Assembly (NCBI GenBank): GCA_016219875.1
Contig: JACRJZ010000124.1
Coordinates: 1-64,000 of the forward strand
DNA length: 64,000 nt
From: Verrucomicrobiota bacterium
GTDB lineage: Bacteria > Verrucomicrobiota > Verrucomicrobiia > Limisphaerales > JACRJZ01
Direction of reading: 5' to 3'
The stretch's first letter is position 1. Each line of letters begins with the position of its first letter. The notes under the pieces are model-generated. The model saw only the letters and a program-made list of their open reading frames with translations. It was not told where the DNA came from and made no database searches. The position numbers were made by a program, and so were the translations under genes. Shown in pieces: positions 24,435 to 34,500 of this stretch.

Positions 24435-25808
24435 ATGAAGAACAGGACGACGCTCAGTTTCGTTTTCTTGACCGTCTTGACCTTGGTGTCTTGCACTCGC
24501 GCGCCGGAGCCAGGTTCGCAAGCCGTGGCGGAACCGCCCGCGGCCAAGCCGACCACCGGAGCGGCGCCGCGTTCGCCGGGTGGCCCCGACCCGTGTGCCA
24601 TCGTGCTCGCGCCGCACCGCGGCGAGGGTCGCACCGATCAGGAGATTGCGCGTCTGCAAGAAGAATTGGGCCGCGCGCCGGACTCCGGCCCGTTGCTGGA
24701 GCGGCTCGGCTGGCTGTTCGTGCGCAAGGCACGGGAGAGTTTCGATCCAGGCTTTTACAGGTTGGCCGAGCAATGCGCGCTCTGCCTGGACTCGCGCCGC
24801 CCGGACAGCCTGGAGGCAATGCTGCTGCGCGGTCACGTGCTGCAAAACCTCCATCGCTTCAAGGAAGCCGAACCGTTGGCGCGGGCACTGGTCGCCCGGC
24901 GCGGGCTGGCGTTTGATCACGGCTTGCTCGGCGACGTGTTGATGGAGCAAGGCCGGCTGCGCGAAGCCGCGGAAGCCTACCAGAAAATGATGGACCTCAA
25001 ACCTGACCCGCACGCCTACGCCCGCGCCGCCCACTTGCGCTGGCTCAAGGGCGACCTGCCCGGCGCGCTCGAAGCGATGCAAATGGCCGCCGCGGCGGCC
25101 AGTCCGCACGATCCTGAGTCCGCGGCGTGGAGCCACGCCCGGCTGGCGTTCTACCAGTTTCAGTCGGGGGCCACGACGGAGGTGGAGCAAGCGTGCGCCG
25201 CGGCCCTGGAATTTCAGAAAGACTATCCGCCGGCCTTGCTGTTGCGTGGGCGCCTGCGGCTCGCCGCGGACGACGCCGGCGACGCCGTGGAGCCGTTGCA
25301 GCGTGCGGCGCAGCTCAATCCACTGCCGGAATACCAATGGACGCTGGCCGAGGCGTTGCGCGAGGCGGACCGCGCCGTCGAAGCGCAGGCCGTCGAAGCC
25401 AGACTCCGGCAAAGCGGCGCGGCGGACGACGCGCGCACCGCAGCGGTGTTCTTCGCCACCCGGGGCGAAGCCGTGGAAGCAGCCCTGCGCCTGACCGAAG
25501 AGGAGTTGCGCGTGCGCAGCGACGTTTTCACCCACGACGCGCGCGCCTGGGCGCTGGCCGCGGCCGGGCGCTTCACCGAAGCGCAGCCGCACATCGACCA
25601 GGCCCTGGCCGAGGGCACCGCGGACGCGCGGCTGTTCTTTCACGCGACGGTGATCGCGGCCCAGACGGGCCAGCGGGAGCAAGCCCGGCGCTGGTTCGAC
25701 CGGGCCACCGACTTGATGCACCTCTTGCTGCCGTCGGAGCGCGAGCAGCTTTTGCGCGCGGCCACGGTACTGGAGGACGACGCCGAAGTCACCGCCGCTT
25801 CACGATGA
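24435..25808 (+). CDS. TPR-repeat lipoprotein
   Basis: 457 residues from the ATG at 24435; the frame is open 96 bases upstream but the lipoprotein signal fixes the start. Leader MKNRTTLSFVFLTVL then LVSC gives a lipobox cysteine at residue ~20. The mature part is alpha-helical with several TPR-like units (MEQGRLREAAEAYQKMMDLK, HARLAFYQFQSGATTEVEQA, LAAAGRFTEAQPHIDQAL). It probably scaffolds protein contacts at a membrane surface. The 304-bp gap to the ECF sigma start must contain both promoters; no clear boxes were identified. It precedes the DUF4331 gene, a pairing with DUF4331 and HupE-like genes that recurs in other bacteria. Confidence 0.85.
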   Translation: MKNRTTLSFVFLTVLTLVSCTRAPEPGSQAVAEPPAAKPTTGAAPRSPGGPDPCAIVLAPHRGEGRTDQEIARLQEELGRAPDSGPLLERLGWLFVRKARESFDPGFYRLAEQCALCLDSRRPDSLEAMLLRGHVLQNLHRFKEAEPLARALVARRGLAFDHGLLGDVLMEQGRLREAAEAYQKMMDLKPDPHAYARAAHLRWLKGDLPGALEAMQMAAAAASPHDPESAAWSHARLAFYQFQSGATTEVEQACAAALEFQKDYPPALLLRGRLRLAADDAGDAVEPLQRAAQLNPLPEYQWTLAEALREADRAVEAQAVEARLRQSGAADDARTAAVFFATRGEAVEAALRLTEEELRVRSDVFTHDARAWALAAAGRFTEAQPHIDQALAEGTADARLFFHATVIAAQTGQREQARRWFDRATDLMHLLLPSEREQLLRAATVLEDDAEVTAASR

Positions 25809-25892
25809 AGACCCCTTTCTCCGCTCTTGAGGACTGAAGTCTGCGGGAGCGGGAAACTAAGCCATTGAGAACCGAGCCGAATTCCGAAGTGG

Positions 25893-26042
25893 AAACCACG
25901 AAATACACGAAAGACACGAAAGCGCGGTGTTGGAGTGCCGGAGTCATGAGCAGGGCGTTGGCCGCAGCCTTCCATCCCTCCATCACTCCACCACTCCGTC
26001 GCCCCTCTCTTTTCGTGTTTTTCGTGTATTTCGTGGTTCATC
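25893..26042. repeat. Interspersed repeat with 9-nt 'ACGAAATAC' arms, copy 1
   Basis: Left arm of 9-nt units (AAACCACGAAATACACGAAA then GACACGAAA) and an inverted right arm (TTTCGTGTTTTTCGTGTATT then TCGTGGTT) with ~90 bases of unrelated sequence between. A second copy lies at 54123-54254. It makes up half of the 304-bp gap before the DUF4331 gene. Confidence 0.85.
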
Positions 26043-26112
26043 CCTCTCGGTGTTCAGGCTGAACCCAGGCGGCTTTGCCAACCAAGAAACCGAAACAAAA
26101 AAATCGAAATCC

Positions 26113-27585
26113 ATGAGTCCCATGAGAAAAGTACCCCTCCTCCATCGCGGCCTGTCTGCGCTGCTCACTGCCTGGCTGGCCACCCCGGCCTTCGCCTCCA
26201 GTCACATGGACGCGCCGCTCATCACCCTCGATCCCGCGGCCAACACCACGGACGTGTACGCCTTCGTGCAGGAAGAAAACGGCACGAAGGTGCTCGTCAC
26301 GGCCCTGGGCGTGTACCCGCATCAGGAACCCGGCATCGGGCCGAACAAGTACAACTTCGACGACCACGTGCTCTATGAAATCCACGTGGCCCTCGGCAGC
26401 GATGTCGCGGCCGGCCGGCCGACGCTGAGTTACCAGTTCAAGTTCAACACCGGTTTCAAGACGAAGAACACGGTGTTGCAGTCCTACTTGGGCGTGGTCC
26501 AGAACATCGGGGACGCCGCGCAAAACCTGACGCAAACCTACACCGTCACCAAGGTCGATCACCGGCGTCACGACCGGCGCACGATGCTCGGCTCCGGCCT
26601 CGTGCCGCCCAACAACCAGGGCAACGCCACGCCGTTCTACAACCAGGGCGACAACGGCGAAAACCCGGCCAAGGACGGCGTCGCCACTGAGGCCGACTTG
26701 GACAAATACACCCGGCAGGCCGTCACCAACCTGAGCGGCGGCTACATTGCCTTCGCCGGCCAGCGGGACGACGGCTTCTACGCCGACATCCAGTCGATCT
26801 TCGATCTGCTCAAACTCCGCAGTCCGGGCAAGGACTCGCAAGGCGGCTTCAACCTTCACTTGATGGCGCTGGCCATTCCCGTCAGTGAACTTGGCGGCGA
26901 CCAGCAAGTCGTCGGCGTCTATGCCACCACCAGCCGGAAACAGGTGCGCATTCTCCGCGACGACGACCGCAACGAGAACCGGAACGAAGGCCGCTGGGTG
27001 CAAGTGGCGCGGCAAGGCAATCCGCTCTTCAACGAGGGCCTCGTCGCCCTGGCGGACAAGGACCGTTACAGCCGCACCAGTCCGAGCCAGGACAACGCGC
27101 TCTTCCGCAAGTACGCGGAGAACCCAGAACTGGCCAGGCTGATCAACTTGCTGGTCTTCGGCGGCAGCGGCCCAGCCCTTGAGAGCAACCGCACCGACAT
27201 CGCCGGCATTTACATTCCCGACCTGATCAAACTCGATCTCTCCACCGGCCCGTGCCGGCTGGCCGGCAACGGCACCGCCAGCGGCGCCAATCCCGACGAC
27301 GCCGGCTTCTCCCGCCTCGGCATCTTCGGCGGCGACACGCTGACCAGCGCCATCCAACCGGGCTTCGGGGGCGGCGTGGTGCCGGGCGGCTGGCCCAACG
27401 GCCGGCGCTTCGGTGACGACGTGGTGGACATCGCCGTGTCCGCGCTCCTCAGCGACCTGCGCGGGCCGCTGGTGATCCGCGTGGCCGACGGCGTGGATGG
27501 GGTGAGCCGGAACGACTTGTCGTTCCACAAAGTCTTCCCGTACGAATCGACGCCGCAAAACGGGCGCAACCACGCGCATCCTTGA
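26113..27585 (+). CDS. Exported DUF4331-family protein
   Basis: 490 residues from the ATG at 26113 (another at 26122). Signal peptide LLTAWLATPAFA then SSHMDAPLITLDPAANTTDV, which is the signature N-terminus of DUF4331 (SHxDAP then a TDVYAF stretch). Other family-like blocks: NKYNFDDHVLYEIH, ARQGNPLFNEGLVALADKDR, and the C-terminal GWPNGRRFGDDVVDIAVSAL. The biochemical function of the family is unknown; members are secreted and often occur with ECF sigma factors, TPR proteins and HupE/UreJ-like membrane proteins, as here. Confidence 0.9.
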   Translation: MSPMRKVPLLHRGLSALLTAWLATPAFASSHMDAPLITLDPAANTTDVYAFVQEENGTKVLVTALGVYPHQEPGIGPNKYNFDDHVLYEIHVALGSDVAAGRPTLSYQFKFNTGFKTKNTVLQSYLGVVQNIGDAAQNLTQTYTVTKVDHRRHDRRTMLGSGLVPPNNQGNATPFYNQGDNGENPAKDGVATEADLDKYTRQAVTNLSGGYIAFAGQRDDGFYADIQSIFDLLKLRSPGKDSQGGFNLHLMALAIPVSELGGDQQVVGVYATTSRKQVRILRDDDRNENRNEGRWVQVARQGNPLFNEGLVALADKDRYSRTSPSQDNALFRKYAENPELARLINLLVFGGSGPALESNRTDIAGIYIPDLIKLDLSTGPCRLAGNGTASGANPDDAGFSRLGIFGGDTLTSAIQPGFGGGVVPGGWPNGRRFGDDVVDIAVSALLSDLRGPLVIRVADGVDGVSRNDLSFHKVFPYESTPQNGRNHAHP

Positions 27586-27675
27586 GACCTGAACATCGCT
27601 GACCATCACGGCGGGCAGGGCCAGGCGCTCTGCCCGCCGGCTCAGCGAGGACTTCGGGTTAAACTTATCGTCGCC

Positions 27676-28785
27676 ATGAGCACGGATGCCAAGCGCCGAA
27701 ATAGAATGGGGAGCGCGCCCGCCGCGGGCGCAGTTTTCCGCGCCCTCGCGGGAAACTCCCGGGCCGTGGAACTATTCCCAGTGCCTCCCTCCATCCGTCG
27801 GCCCACGGTGCTGGACGCGAGGGCGCGTCCAGCCGCGCCCGGGGCGGGCGTGCTCCCCAGCTTCAAGATTCGGACCGATGCCATTTCTCGGCACGCCCGA
27901 CGCGGCTTCACGTTGCTGGAGCTGCTGGTGGTCGTCGCCATCATCGGCCTGCTCGCGGCGCTGCTGTTGCCGGCGCTCAGTCGCGCGAAGGCCCAAGCGC
28001 GTCGCGTCGCCTGCCTTTCCAATCTGCGGCAAGTCGGAGCGGCCGCTACGCTCTACATGTCCGATCACGACGGCGGCTTGTTTCACCATCACGAGGGCTG
28101 GGTGCTGGACGATGGAACGCAGGTGGACACGTTGCCGGCCAGCCTGGGCGAATGCAGCGGCGGCGGCGCGGGCAACAGCCAGGCCGAGCAACCGTGGGTG
28201 ATTCTCTTGCAGCCGTACCTGCAAAGCCGGCGGGTGGCCTTCTGTCTGTCGGACTCAACGCCGCGCTCCCAGTTCCTGGCCACCACTCTCCGGGCTTACA
28301 ACGGCGGGATCGCTTCGGCCGGCGAAGCGCCGCCGGAGCACTCGGAACTGGCGGTCGCCCGTCGTCAGGCGCTGAACATGCAGAGTTATCTGCTCAACTC
28401 GGTCTTCACTCACAAATCCGCCCGTTACGCGCTCGAAGGCGTGCTCGCCGGTTTCGCCACCGACGCCGCGGTCAGTGCGCTGCCCGATCCCAACCTGATC
28501 CTCTTTTCCGAACGCAACTCCGAGGCGCTGAACGCCGCGGACAACGAAGCTTACGGCAACGTCGGCCAGGACGACTACGACACCTGGGCGGGCGAGGCGG
28601 CCCTGGTCCGTTGGGGCGCGGGCCAGTACGGCGACCAGGGTTGGATTCGCCAGAACCGGCACGGGGACGCTGCGAACTACAGTTACACCGATGGCCACGC
28701 CGAACGGCTCCGCTGGACCCAGGCCCGCCGCGATCAATTCCCCGATCACGTCGTGCGGTCCCCGATGGCCGATCCGCCTCCCTGA
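27676..28785 (+). CDS. Prepilin-type (type II secretion pseudopilin-like) protein
   Basis: 369 residues from the ATG at 27676. A class III signal, RRGFTLLELLVVVAIIGLLA, places prepilin peptidase cleavage after G77, with E at +5. The 77-residue leader is far too long, so a GTG at 27850, giving a 19-residue leader, is the more likely start. The C-terminal domain has the verrucomicrobial/planctomycete arrangement (SNLRQVGAAATLYMSDHDGG; AANYSYTDGHAERLRW). Such proteins are abundant and exported in these phyla; their role is mostly unknown. The next gene begins 2 bases after its stop, so they are probably translated together. Confidence 0.8.
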   Translation: MSTDAKRRNRMGSAPAAGAVFRALAGNSRAVELFPVPPSIRRPTVLDARARPAAPGAGVLPSFKIRTDAISRHARRGFTLLELLVVVAIIGLLAALLLPALSRAKAQARRVACLSNLRQVGAAATLYMSDHDGGLFHHHEGWVLDDGTQVDTLPASLGECSGGGAGNSQAEQPWVILLQPYLQSRRVAFCLSDSTPRSQFLATTLRAYNGGIASAGEAPPEHSELAVARRQALNMQSYLLNSVFTHKSARYALEGVLAGFATDAAVSALPDPNLILFSERNSEALNAADNEAYGNVGQDDYDTWAGEAALVRWGAGQYGDQGWIRQNRHGDAANYSYTDGHAERLRWTQARRDQFPDHVVRSPMADPPP

Positions 28786-28787
28786 AC

Positions 28788-29870
28788 ATGTCCGCCAGAA
28801 AGAACACCTTCCCGACCGCCCTCGTCTGGCTGGCTGCGAGCCTGACCGCGCAGGCGCACGATCCGGGGCTGAGTTCGCTGGCCTGCCGATTCGAACCAGG
28901 CGGACTTGTGGCACAACTCACCCTCGCCCGCTCCGACGTGGAGGCGCTTTGCCGCCTCGACACCGACCACGACGGGCGTGTCACGCCGGCGGAGTTCGCG
29001 GCGGCGGCATCCTGCCTGGAAGCCGCCGCGGTCGATGCGCTCGAAGTCCGGCTGGATGGCCGGCTTCTTGCGCCCGGCAAACCCACGGTCCAACTCGACA
29101 CCAGCGAGGCCGTGCATCTGCAACTGCTTTACCCGTGCCGCGCCGGCTCGCGGCTTGCCGTGCGTTCCGTCGTGCTCCACAGCTTGCCGCGCGGCCATCG
29201 GCAATTCGCCTCGCTGCATCAGGGCCAATCCTCCGCCGCGGCCGAAGCGATGCTCGACGCCAACCACGACACGTTCGACGCCGCCCTGGCGCAACTGCCT
29301 CCCGCGGCCTCCACGGCCTTCAGCCAGTTTCTTCGCTTGGGCGTCACACACATCCTCACGGGCTACGATCATCTGTTGTTTCTCTTTGCCCTGCTGGTGG
29401 TGGCGCGGCGCTTCTCGTCCGCGGTCAGAATCGTCACCTGCTTCACCCTCGCTCACTCCATCACGCTGGCGGTGGCGACGTTCGACCTCGTCCGGATTCC
29501 GAGCCGGCTGACGGAGGCACTCATCGCAGCAACCATCGTCTATGTCGGCCTCGAAAACTTGCTGCGGCGCGACGAGCCAAAGGGCCGCGGCCTGCTCACG
29601 TTTGCCTTTGGGCTGGTGCATGGATTTGGCTTCGCTTCGGTCTTGCGCGAACTCGGCGTCGCCTCGGGCGGGACGGGCGTGGCGGTGCCGCTGTTCTCGT
29701 TCAACCTCGGCGTGGAACTGGGGCAAATCGCCGTCGCGGCGGCGTTCTTGCCGTGCTGGTGGATGCTCAAGCGGAGGCCGGCGCTTGCGCCGCGTTTGGT
29801 TCCCGCCTGCTCGCTGCTCGTGACGCTGGCGGGCAGTGGCTGGCTGGTGGAGCGGCTGTGGCCGGCGTAA
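28788..29870 (+). CDS. HupE/UreJ-like membrane protein with N-terminal EF-hand
   Basis: 360 residues from the ATG at 28788. Signal peptide (LVWLAASLTAQA|HDPG), then an extracytoplasmic domain that contains an EF-hand loop, DTDHDGRVTPAE (residues 58-69), so calcium binding is likely. The C-terminal half has six or seven membrane helices with the HupE/UreJ_2 signature: LGVTHILTGYDHLLFLFALL, CFTLAHSITLAV, AFGLVHGFGFASVLREL and FSFNLGVELGQIAV. Conserved histidines inside the helices suggest metal movement (nickel or another divalent ion), but this branch of the family is uncharacterised. It closes the cluster that starts with the ECF sigma factor. Confidence 0.88.
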   Translation: MSARKNTFPTALVWLAASLTAQAHDPGLSSLACRFEPGGLVAQLTLARSDVEALCRLDTDHDGRVTPAEFAAAASCLEAAAVDALEVRLDGRLLAPGKPTVQLDTSEAVHLQLLYPCRAGSRLAVRSVVLHSLPRGHRQFASLHQGQSSAAAEAMLDANHDTFDAALAQLPPAASTAFSQFLRLGVTHILTGYDHLLFLFALLVVARRFSSAVRIVTCFTLAHSITLAVATFDLVRIPSRLTEALIAATIVYVGLENLLRRDEPKGRGLLTFAFGLVHGFGFASVLRELGVASGGTGVAVPLFSFNLGVELGQIAVAAAFLPCWWMLKRRPALAPRLVPACSLLVTLAGSGWLVERLWPA

Positions 29871-29927
29871 CTCGAAGCCGGAACAACTCCTTGGTCTCTC
29901 ACGGAATTTCGGGGAATTCACGACGCT

Positions 29928-30066
29928 GACCCTCACCCTGACCCTCTCCCATCCGACGGGAGAGGAGACGCGCTGCATGCGCTCGTTGTCAGCGAACGCT
30001 GGCTTCGTCAAGACGTCTGAGCGGCACTCCCTCTCCCATCGGATGGGAGAGGGTCGGGGTGAGGGA
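29928..30066. repeat. 'CCCTCACCC...CTCTCCC' interspersed repeat pair
   Basis: Two hairpin modules, CCCTCTCCCATCCGACGGGAG and CCCTCTCCCATCGGATGGGA, in the gap between two convergent genes. Same family as 5859-6001 and 48725-48946. It may end transcription on both strands. Confidence 0.75.
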
Positions 30067-30074
30067 ACGGTCTT

Positions 30075-31544
30075 TCAGGCCAGAATATCTTTCACCACCT
30101 CGCCGTGAACGTCGGTGAGGCGGAAGTCGCGGCCTTGGAAGCGGTAGGTCAGCCGCTCGTGGTCGATGCCCAGGCAATGCAGGATCGTCGCGTTCTGGTC
30201 GTGAATGTGGACGGGGTTCTGCACGATGTTGTAGCAGTAATCGTCCGTCTCGCCGTACACAAAGCCGGGTTTGACGCCGCCGCCCGCCATCCAGACACAG
30301 AAGTTCCGCCCATGGTGATCGCGGCCGTAGTTGTCTCTTTCGATCTTGCCCTGGCAATAGACGGTGCGCCCGAACTCGCCGCCCCAGACCACGAGCGTGT
30401 CGTCCAGGAGGCCGCGCTGTTTGAGGTCTTTAACCAAGCCGGCACTCGGCTGGTCGCAGTCCTGGCATTGCTCGCGGATGCGGCGGGGCAGGGTGGCGTG
30501 CTGGTCCCAGCCGCGGTGATAGAGCTGGATGAAGCCCGCGCCGCGCTCAGCCATGCGGCGGGCCAACAGGCAGTTGGCCGCGAACGTGCCGGGCTTCTTC
30601 ACGTCCGGCCCGTAGAGATCCAGGACGTGCTGCGGCTCCCGCGAGATATCGACCAGTTCCGGCACGCTGGTTTGCATGCGGAAGGACATTTCGTATTGCG
30701 CGATGCGGGTGTTGATCTCCGGATCGGCGAAGGCGTCAAATTGCTTTGCGTTCAGCGTGGCCAGGCCGTCGAGCATCCGGCGGCGCACCTCCGGGCTGAC
30801 GCCGGGCGGATTGGAAAGGAACAGCACGGGGTCGCCCATGCCGCGGAACTGCACGCCTTGATGTTCGCTGGGCAGGAAGCCGGAACTCCACAAGCGCGTG
30901 TAGAGCGGCTGGTCAGCCTCTTTGCCGCTGGAGATCATGACGATGAACGCGGGGAGATTCTGGTTCTCGCTGCCCAAGCCGTAGCTCAGCCAGGCCCCGA
31001 CGCACGGCCGGCCCGGCTGTTGAAAGCCCGTCTGGATGTAGGTGATGGCGGGGTCGTGGTTGATGGCCTCGGTGTTGACGGTCTTGACGAGGCAGATGTC
31101 GTCGATGATGGAGGCAATGTGCGGAATGAGTTCGCTCAGCCAGACGCCGTTGCGGCCGTATTGCTGGAACTTGAACAGCGACTTCACGCACGGGAAGGCG
31201 CTTTGGCCCGAGGTCATGCCGGTAATGCGTTGGCCCATGCGCACAGACGCGGGCAACTCGGTGGTGTGGAACTTCTCCAACGTGGGCTTGTGGTCGAAGA
31301 GATCGATCTGCGACGGCCCGCCCGCCATGAAGAGGTAAATAACGCGCTTAGCCGTGGGCTTGTGGTGCGGGAGTCCGGGCAAGCCGCGCTTCCGGGCGAG
31401 ATCGACGGCGGCGGCGGAGAACAAACCAGGGTTGAGCAAGGAACCCAGCGCCACCGCGCCGATGCCGGTGGCCATCCGCCCGAAGAAGTGGCGGCGGGTT
31501 TCCAGGAGCTTGAATTCGGAAATCGGTTCCATGTGGAGTGTCAT
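30075..31544 (-). CDS. DUF1501-family exported protein (Tat leader)
   Basis: 489 residues from the ATG at 31544, which overlaps the stop of the upstream gene (ATGA); an ATG at 31532 is also possible. Leader ETRRHFFGRMATGIGAVALG is twin-arginine-like. The fold resembles alkaline phosphatase/sulfatase-type proteins: GGPSQIDLFDHKP near the N-terminus, and VVWGGEFGRTVYCQGK with DHHGRNFCVWMAGGGVKPG near the C-terminus. DUF1501 genes follow PSCyt1/DUF1549/DUF1553 genes throughout Planctomycetes and Verrucomicrobia; the pair is thought to act in polysaccharide use, without proof of activity. Confidence 0.92.
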   Translation of the reverse strand: MTLHMEPISEFKLLETRRHFFGRMATGIGAVALGSLLNPGLFSAAAVDLARKRGLPGLPHHKPTAKRVIYLFMAGGPSQIDLFDHKPTLEKFHTTELPASVRMGQRITGMTSGQSAFPCVKSLFKFQQYGRNGVWLSELIPHIASIIDDICLVKTVNTEAINHDPAITYIQTGFQQPGRPCVGAWLSYGLGSENQNLPAFIVMISSGKEADQPLYTRLWSSGFLPSEHQGVQFRGMGDPVLFLSNPPGVSPEVRRRMLDGLATLNAKQFDAFADPEINTRIAQYEMSFRMQTSVPELVDISREPQHVLDLYGPDVKKPGTFAANCLLARRMAERGAGFIQLYHRGWDQHATLPRRIREQCQDCDQPSAGLVKDLKQRGLLDDTLVVWGGEFGRTVYCQGKIERDNYGRDHHGRNFCVWMAGGGVKPGFVYGETDDYCYNIVQNPVHIHDQNATILHCLGIDHERLTYRFQGRDFRLTDVHGEVVKDILA

Positions 31545-34500
31545 CCTTTCGTCAACGTTTCGTCCAGGTTCAGGATCAGGCTCGCGATCGTTGTCCAAGC
31601 CGCCAGTTCTCTGGGGTCGAGGTCGCGCCTGGCCTTGAAGCCGCCAACGTGGAGGAGTTTCTCCGCGGCGGCCGGATCCTGGCGGAACGTGGCGAGTTGC
31701 TGCGCAAGAATCCCGGCCAGGACCTTGACTTCGTCCGCGCCCGGCTGACGCGCAGTGGCGAGGCGGAACGCGTAGGCGAGGCGGCTCTCGGCGTCGGCGC
31801 CGCCTTCCACCAGGATACGTTGGGCGAAGGCGCGCGAAGCCTCCACGAACTGCAGGTCGTTGAGCAGCGCCAGCGCCTGCAACGGCGTGTTCGTGCGTGG
31901 GCGGCGGGCGACGCAGTATTCGCGCGTCGGCGCGTCGAAGAGCAGCATGTTCGGCGGCGGACTCTGGCGCTTCCAGTTCGTGTAGAGGCTGCGGCGGTAG
32001 TTGCCTTCGCCGACGTCCTGCACGTACTTCTGCGAGTTGTTGAAGGAAACCGCTTCCCAGAGGCCGGGCGGCTCGTACGGTTTCACGCTCTTGCCGCCGG
32101 TCTTCTCCACCAGGAGTCCACTGACGAACAGCGCCGTGTCGCGCACGCTTTCACCGTCCAGGCGGAAGCGCGGGCCGCGAGCCAGCAGGCGGTTCTCCGG
32201 GTCGCGGGCGCGCAACGTCGGCGAGGCCTTGGCGGATTGCCGGTAGGTCGCCGAGGTCGCGATCAGCCGGTGCAGGTGTTTGAGGTCCCAGCCGGTGCGC
32301 ACGAATTCCGTGGCCAACCAGTCCAGCAGTTCGGGATGCGATGGCTGTTCGCCCTGCACGCCGAAGTCCTCCACGGTCTTGACCAGCCCGACGCCGAAGT
32401 ACTGCTGCCAGATGCGGTTGACGGTCACGCGCGCCGTGAGCGGATGCGCCGGGTCGAGCAGCCACTTGGCGAGGCCGAGCCGGTTCGTCGGCGCGTCGCT
32501 CGGAAACGGCGGCAGAATGGCCGGCATGCCGCGGGCCACGGCTTCTTCTTTCTTGTCGTACTCGCCGCGCATGAGGATCACGGTGGCGCGCGGCTTCTCC
32601 AGTTCCTTCGCCACGAGGGTGGTGGGAATGGACTTATCGAGGGCGTCGTTCTCCTCGCGCCAGCGGGCGACGTCGTCGAAGTCCTTCTTGAACGCCGCCG
32701 AGTTCTGGCGGCGGAACTGGTTCCGCACTTGAGCTTGCTGCGGCCCGCCGAGTTTGCCCGCGGTGGCGAGGAGCGCGGCGACTTCCGGCGACACCGCGTC
32801 CGGCTCGATGAGTTCTTGCTTGAAAGTGAAAGAGGCCGCGCCTTGCACGGTCACGATCTTGAGGAGGAACCGGTTCTCTCCTTCCTTCAAGTTCAGGGGC
32901 ACGCGCAGGAGAGTGTCATCCGGTTTCTTCGCCGCGCGTTCGGCCACGGGTTCGCCGTTCACCCAAAGCTTGAACGCGTCATCGGCGCGCACACTGATCT
33001 CTCCCTGGCGCGCGGTCGGCGACTGGATGGTGCGAAAGAGGTAAAACGCGCCATGCACGCCGTGCAAGTCCTGCACCAGCAGGCTGGGCTTGCCGTTCTC
33101 GAACTCCGGCTTGGCGTGCCACTTCACGTCCTCGCGCACGCCGGGGTAGGTTGCCCGCAAATCCACCCGCAATTCCGGCTCATAGACGTTGGTGAAGCCG
33201 TGCTCCAGACCCTCCGTCTTGAGCGGGCCAAGCACCTGCCACGGCGGCAGCTTCGGCGGAGCGAGCAACTTCACGAGCGCCTCGTTCTGCGCGACGGCGA
33301 GACGGAAGTGCCCGAGCGCGCGCCGGGACTTGGAAGCATCGAACCGCAGCCGCACGCGCAACTCCGCGTTGGCCGTCACCGTCATCGGCTCGTCCAGGAC
33401 GAAGAGCGCTGCGTGCGGCTCAGCCACGTCCGCCGCGGCCACGCCCCAACCTGTGTCGGGCTTGGCGTCAGCGGCATTGGTGATCTCGAACTTCGGCTCT
33501 GCGGTGTCGGCGGCCACGCGGATTGACTTCGGTTTCTTCGGCTTGCCGGGCCTGCCGTCCTTGTCGAATTCAATGATCTCCGCCTCAATCTCGGAAAGAC
33601 GGAAGCGCCCGTCGTCTGCCCGCGCGGCGCTCTTCTTCGGCAAGGAATCGTGCGGGACCGCTTCAAGACGCAGCGCGGCGAGACGGCCGGCGTCGAGGAA
33701 CGAACGGAACTCGTAGGCGTCGGACTCCGGGTTGGGACCGAAAGCGAGGACGGATTTGTCGTCAAGCACGCGAAGGTGCGCGCCGTTGGTGCGGAGGGAG
33801 TGGACGAGATGCGGCGACAGGGTCGTCCATCCGGCGCTGAGTTGCTGGCGCCAGCGTTCTTGCCAGGCGGCTTGCGCCTTGTCCAACTCCGGCATAGGCG
33901 CGTCGAGTTTGGGCTGGCCGGCGTCGATGAGTTTCTTCAACTCCTCCATCCGTTGCGTCTGCGCGGGGGAGGGCACTTTGACCGACGGCGCGGGATTCGG
34001 CTGGTTGCCGTCCATGATCGCCTCGTCGATGGAGTTGAAGAAGGCGTAGAGGCCGTAGTACTCGCGCTGGGAGATGGGATCATACTTGTGCGAGTGACAA
34101 CGGGCGCACATCAGCGTGAGGCCCAGCCAGGTGGTGCCCATCGTTTCGGTGCGGTCGAAGGTGTACTTGCACTGGTACTCCTCTTCGATGGCCCCGCCTT
34201 CGCCGGTGCTCATGTTCGCGCGCACGTAGCCCGAGGCGATTTTCTGTTCCGTGGTGGGATGCGGCAGGAGGTCGCCGGCAAGTTGCTCGGTGGTGAACTG
34301 GTCGAAGGGCTGGTTCTGGTTGAAGGCGCGGATCACCCAGTCGCGCCACTTCCACAGGCTGCGCTCGGAGTCGATGTGGTAGCCGTGCGAATCGGCGTAA
34401 CGTGCCACATCCAGCCAATAGCGCGCCTGGTGTTCGCCATAACGGGGCGAGGCCAACAACCGGTCCACGAGCTTCTCGTAAGCCTCCGGGCGGCCGTCCG

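Noticed and set aside
26038..27609. A 523-residue open frame on the minus strand
   Set aside because: Antisense to the DUF4331 gene; valine/alanine/glycine-rich without motifs.
28152..28787. N-terminal extension of the HupE-like protein
   Set aside because: The open frame overlaps the prepilin gene in another frame; the ATG at 28788 with a signal peptide right after is the natural start.
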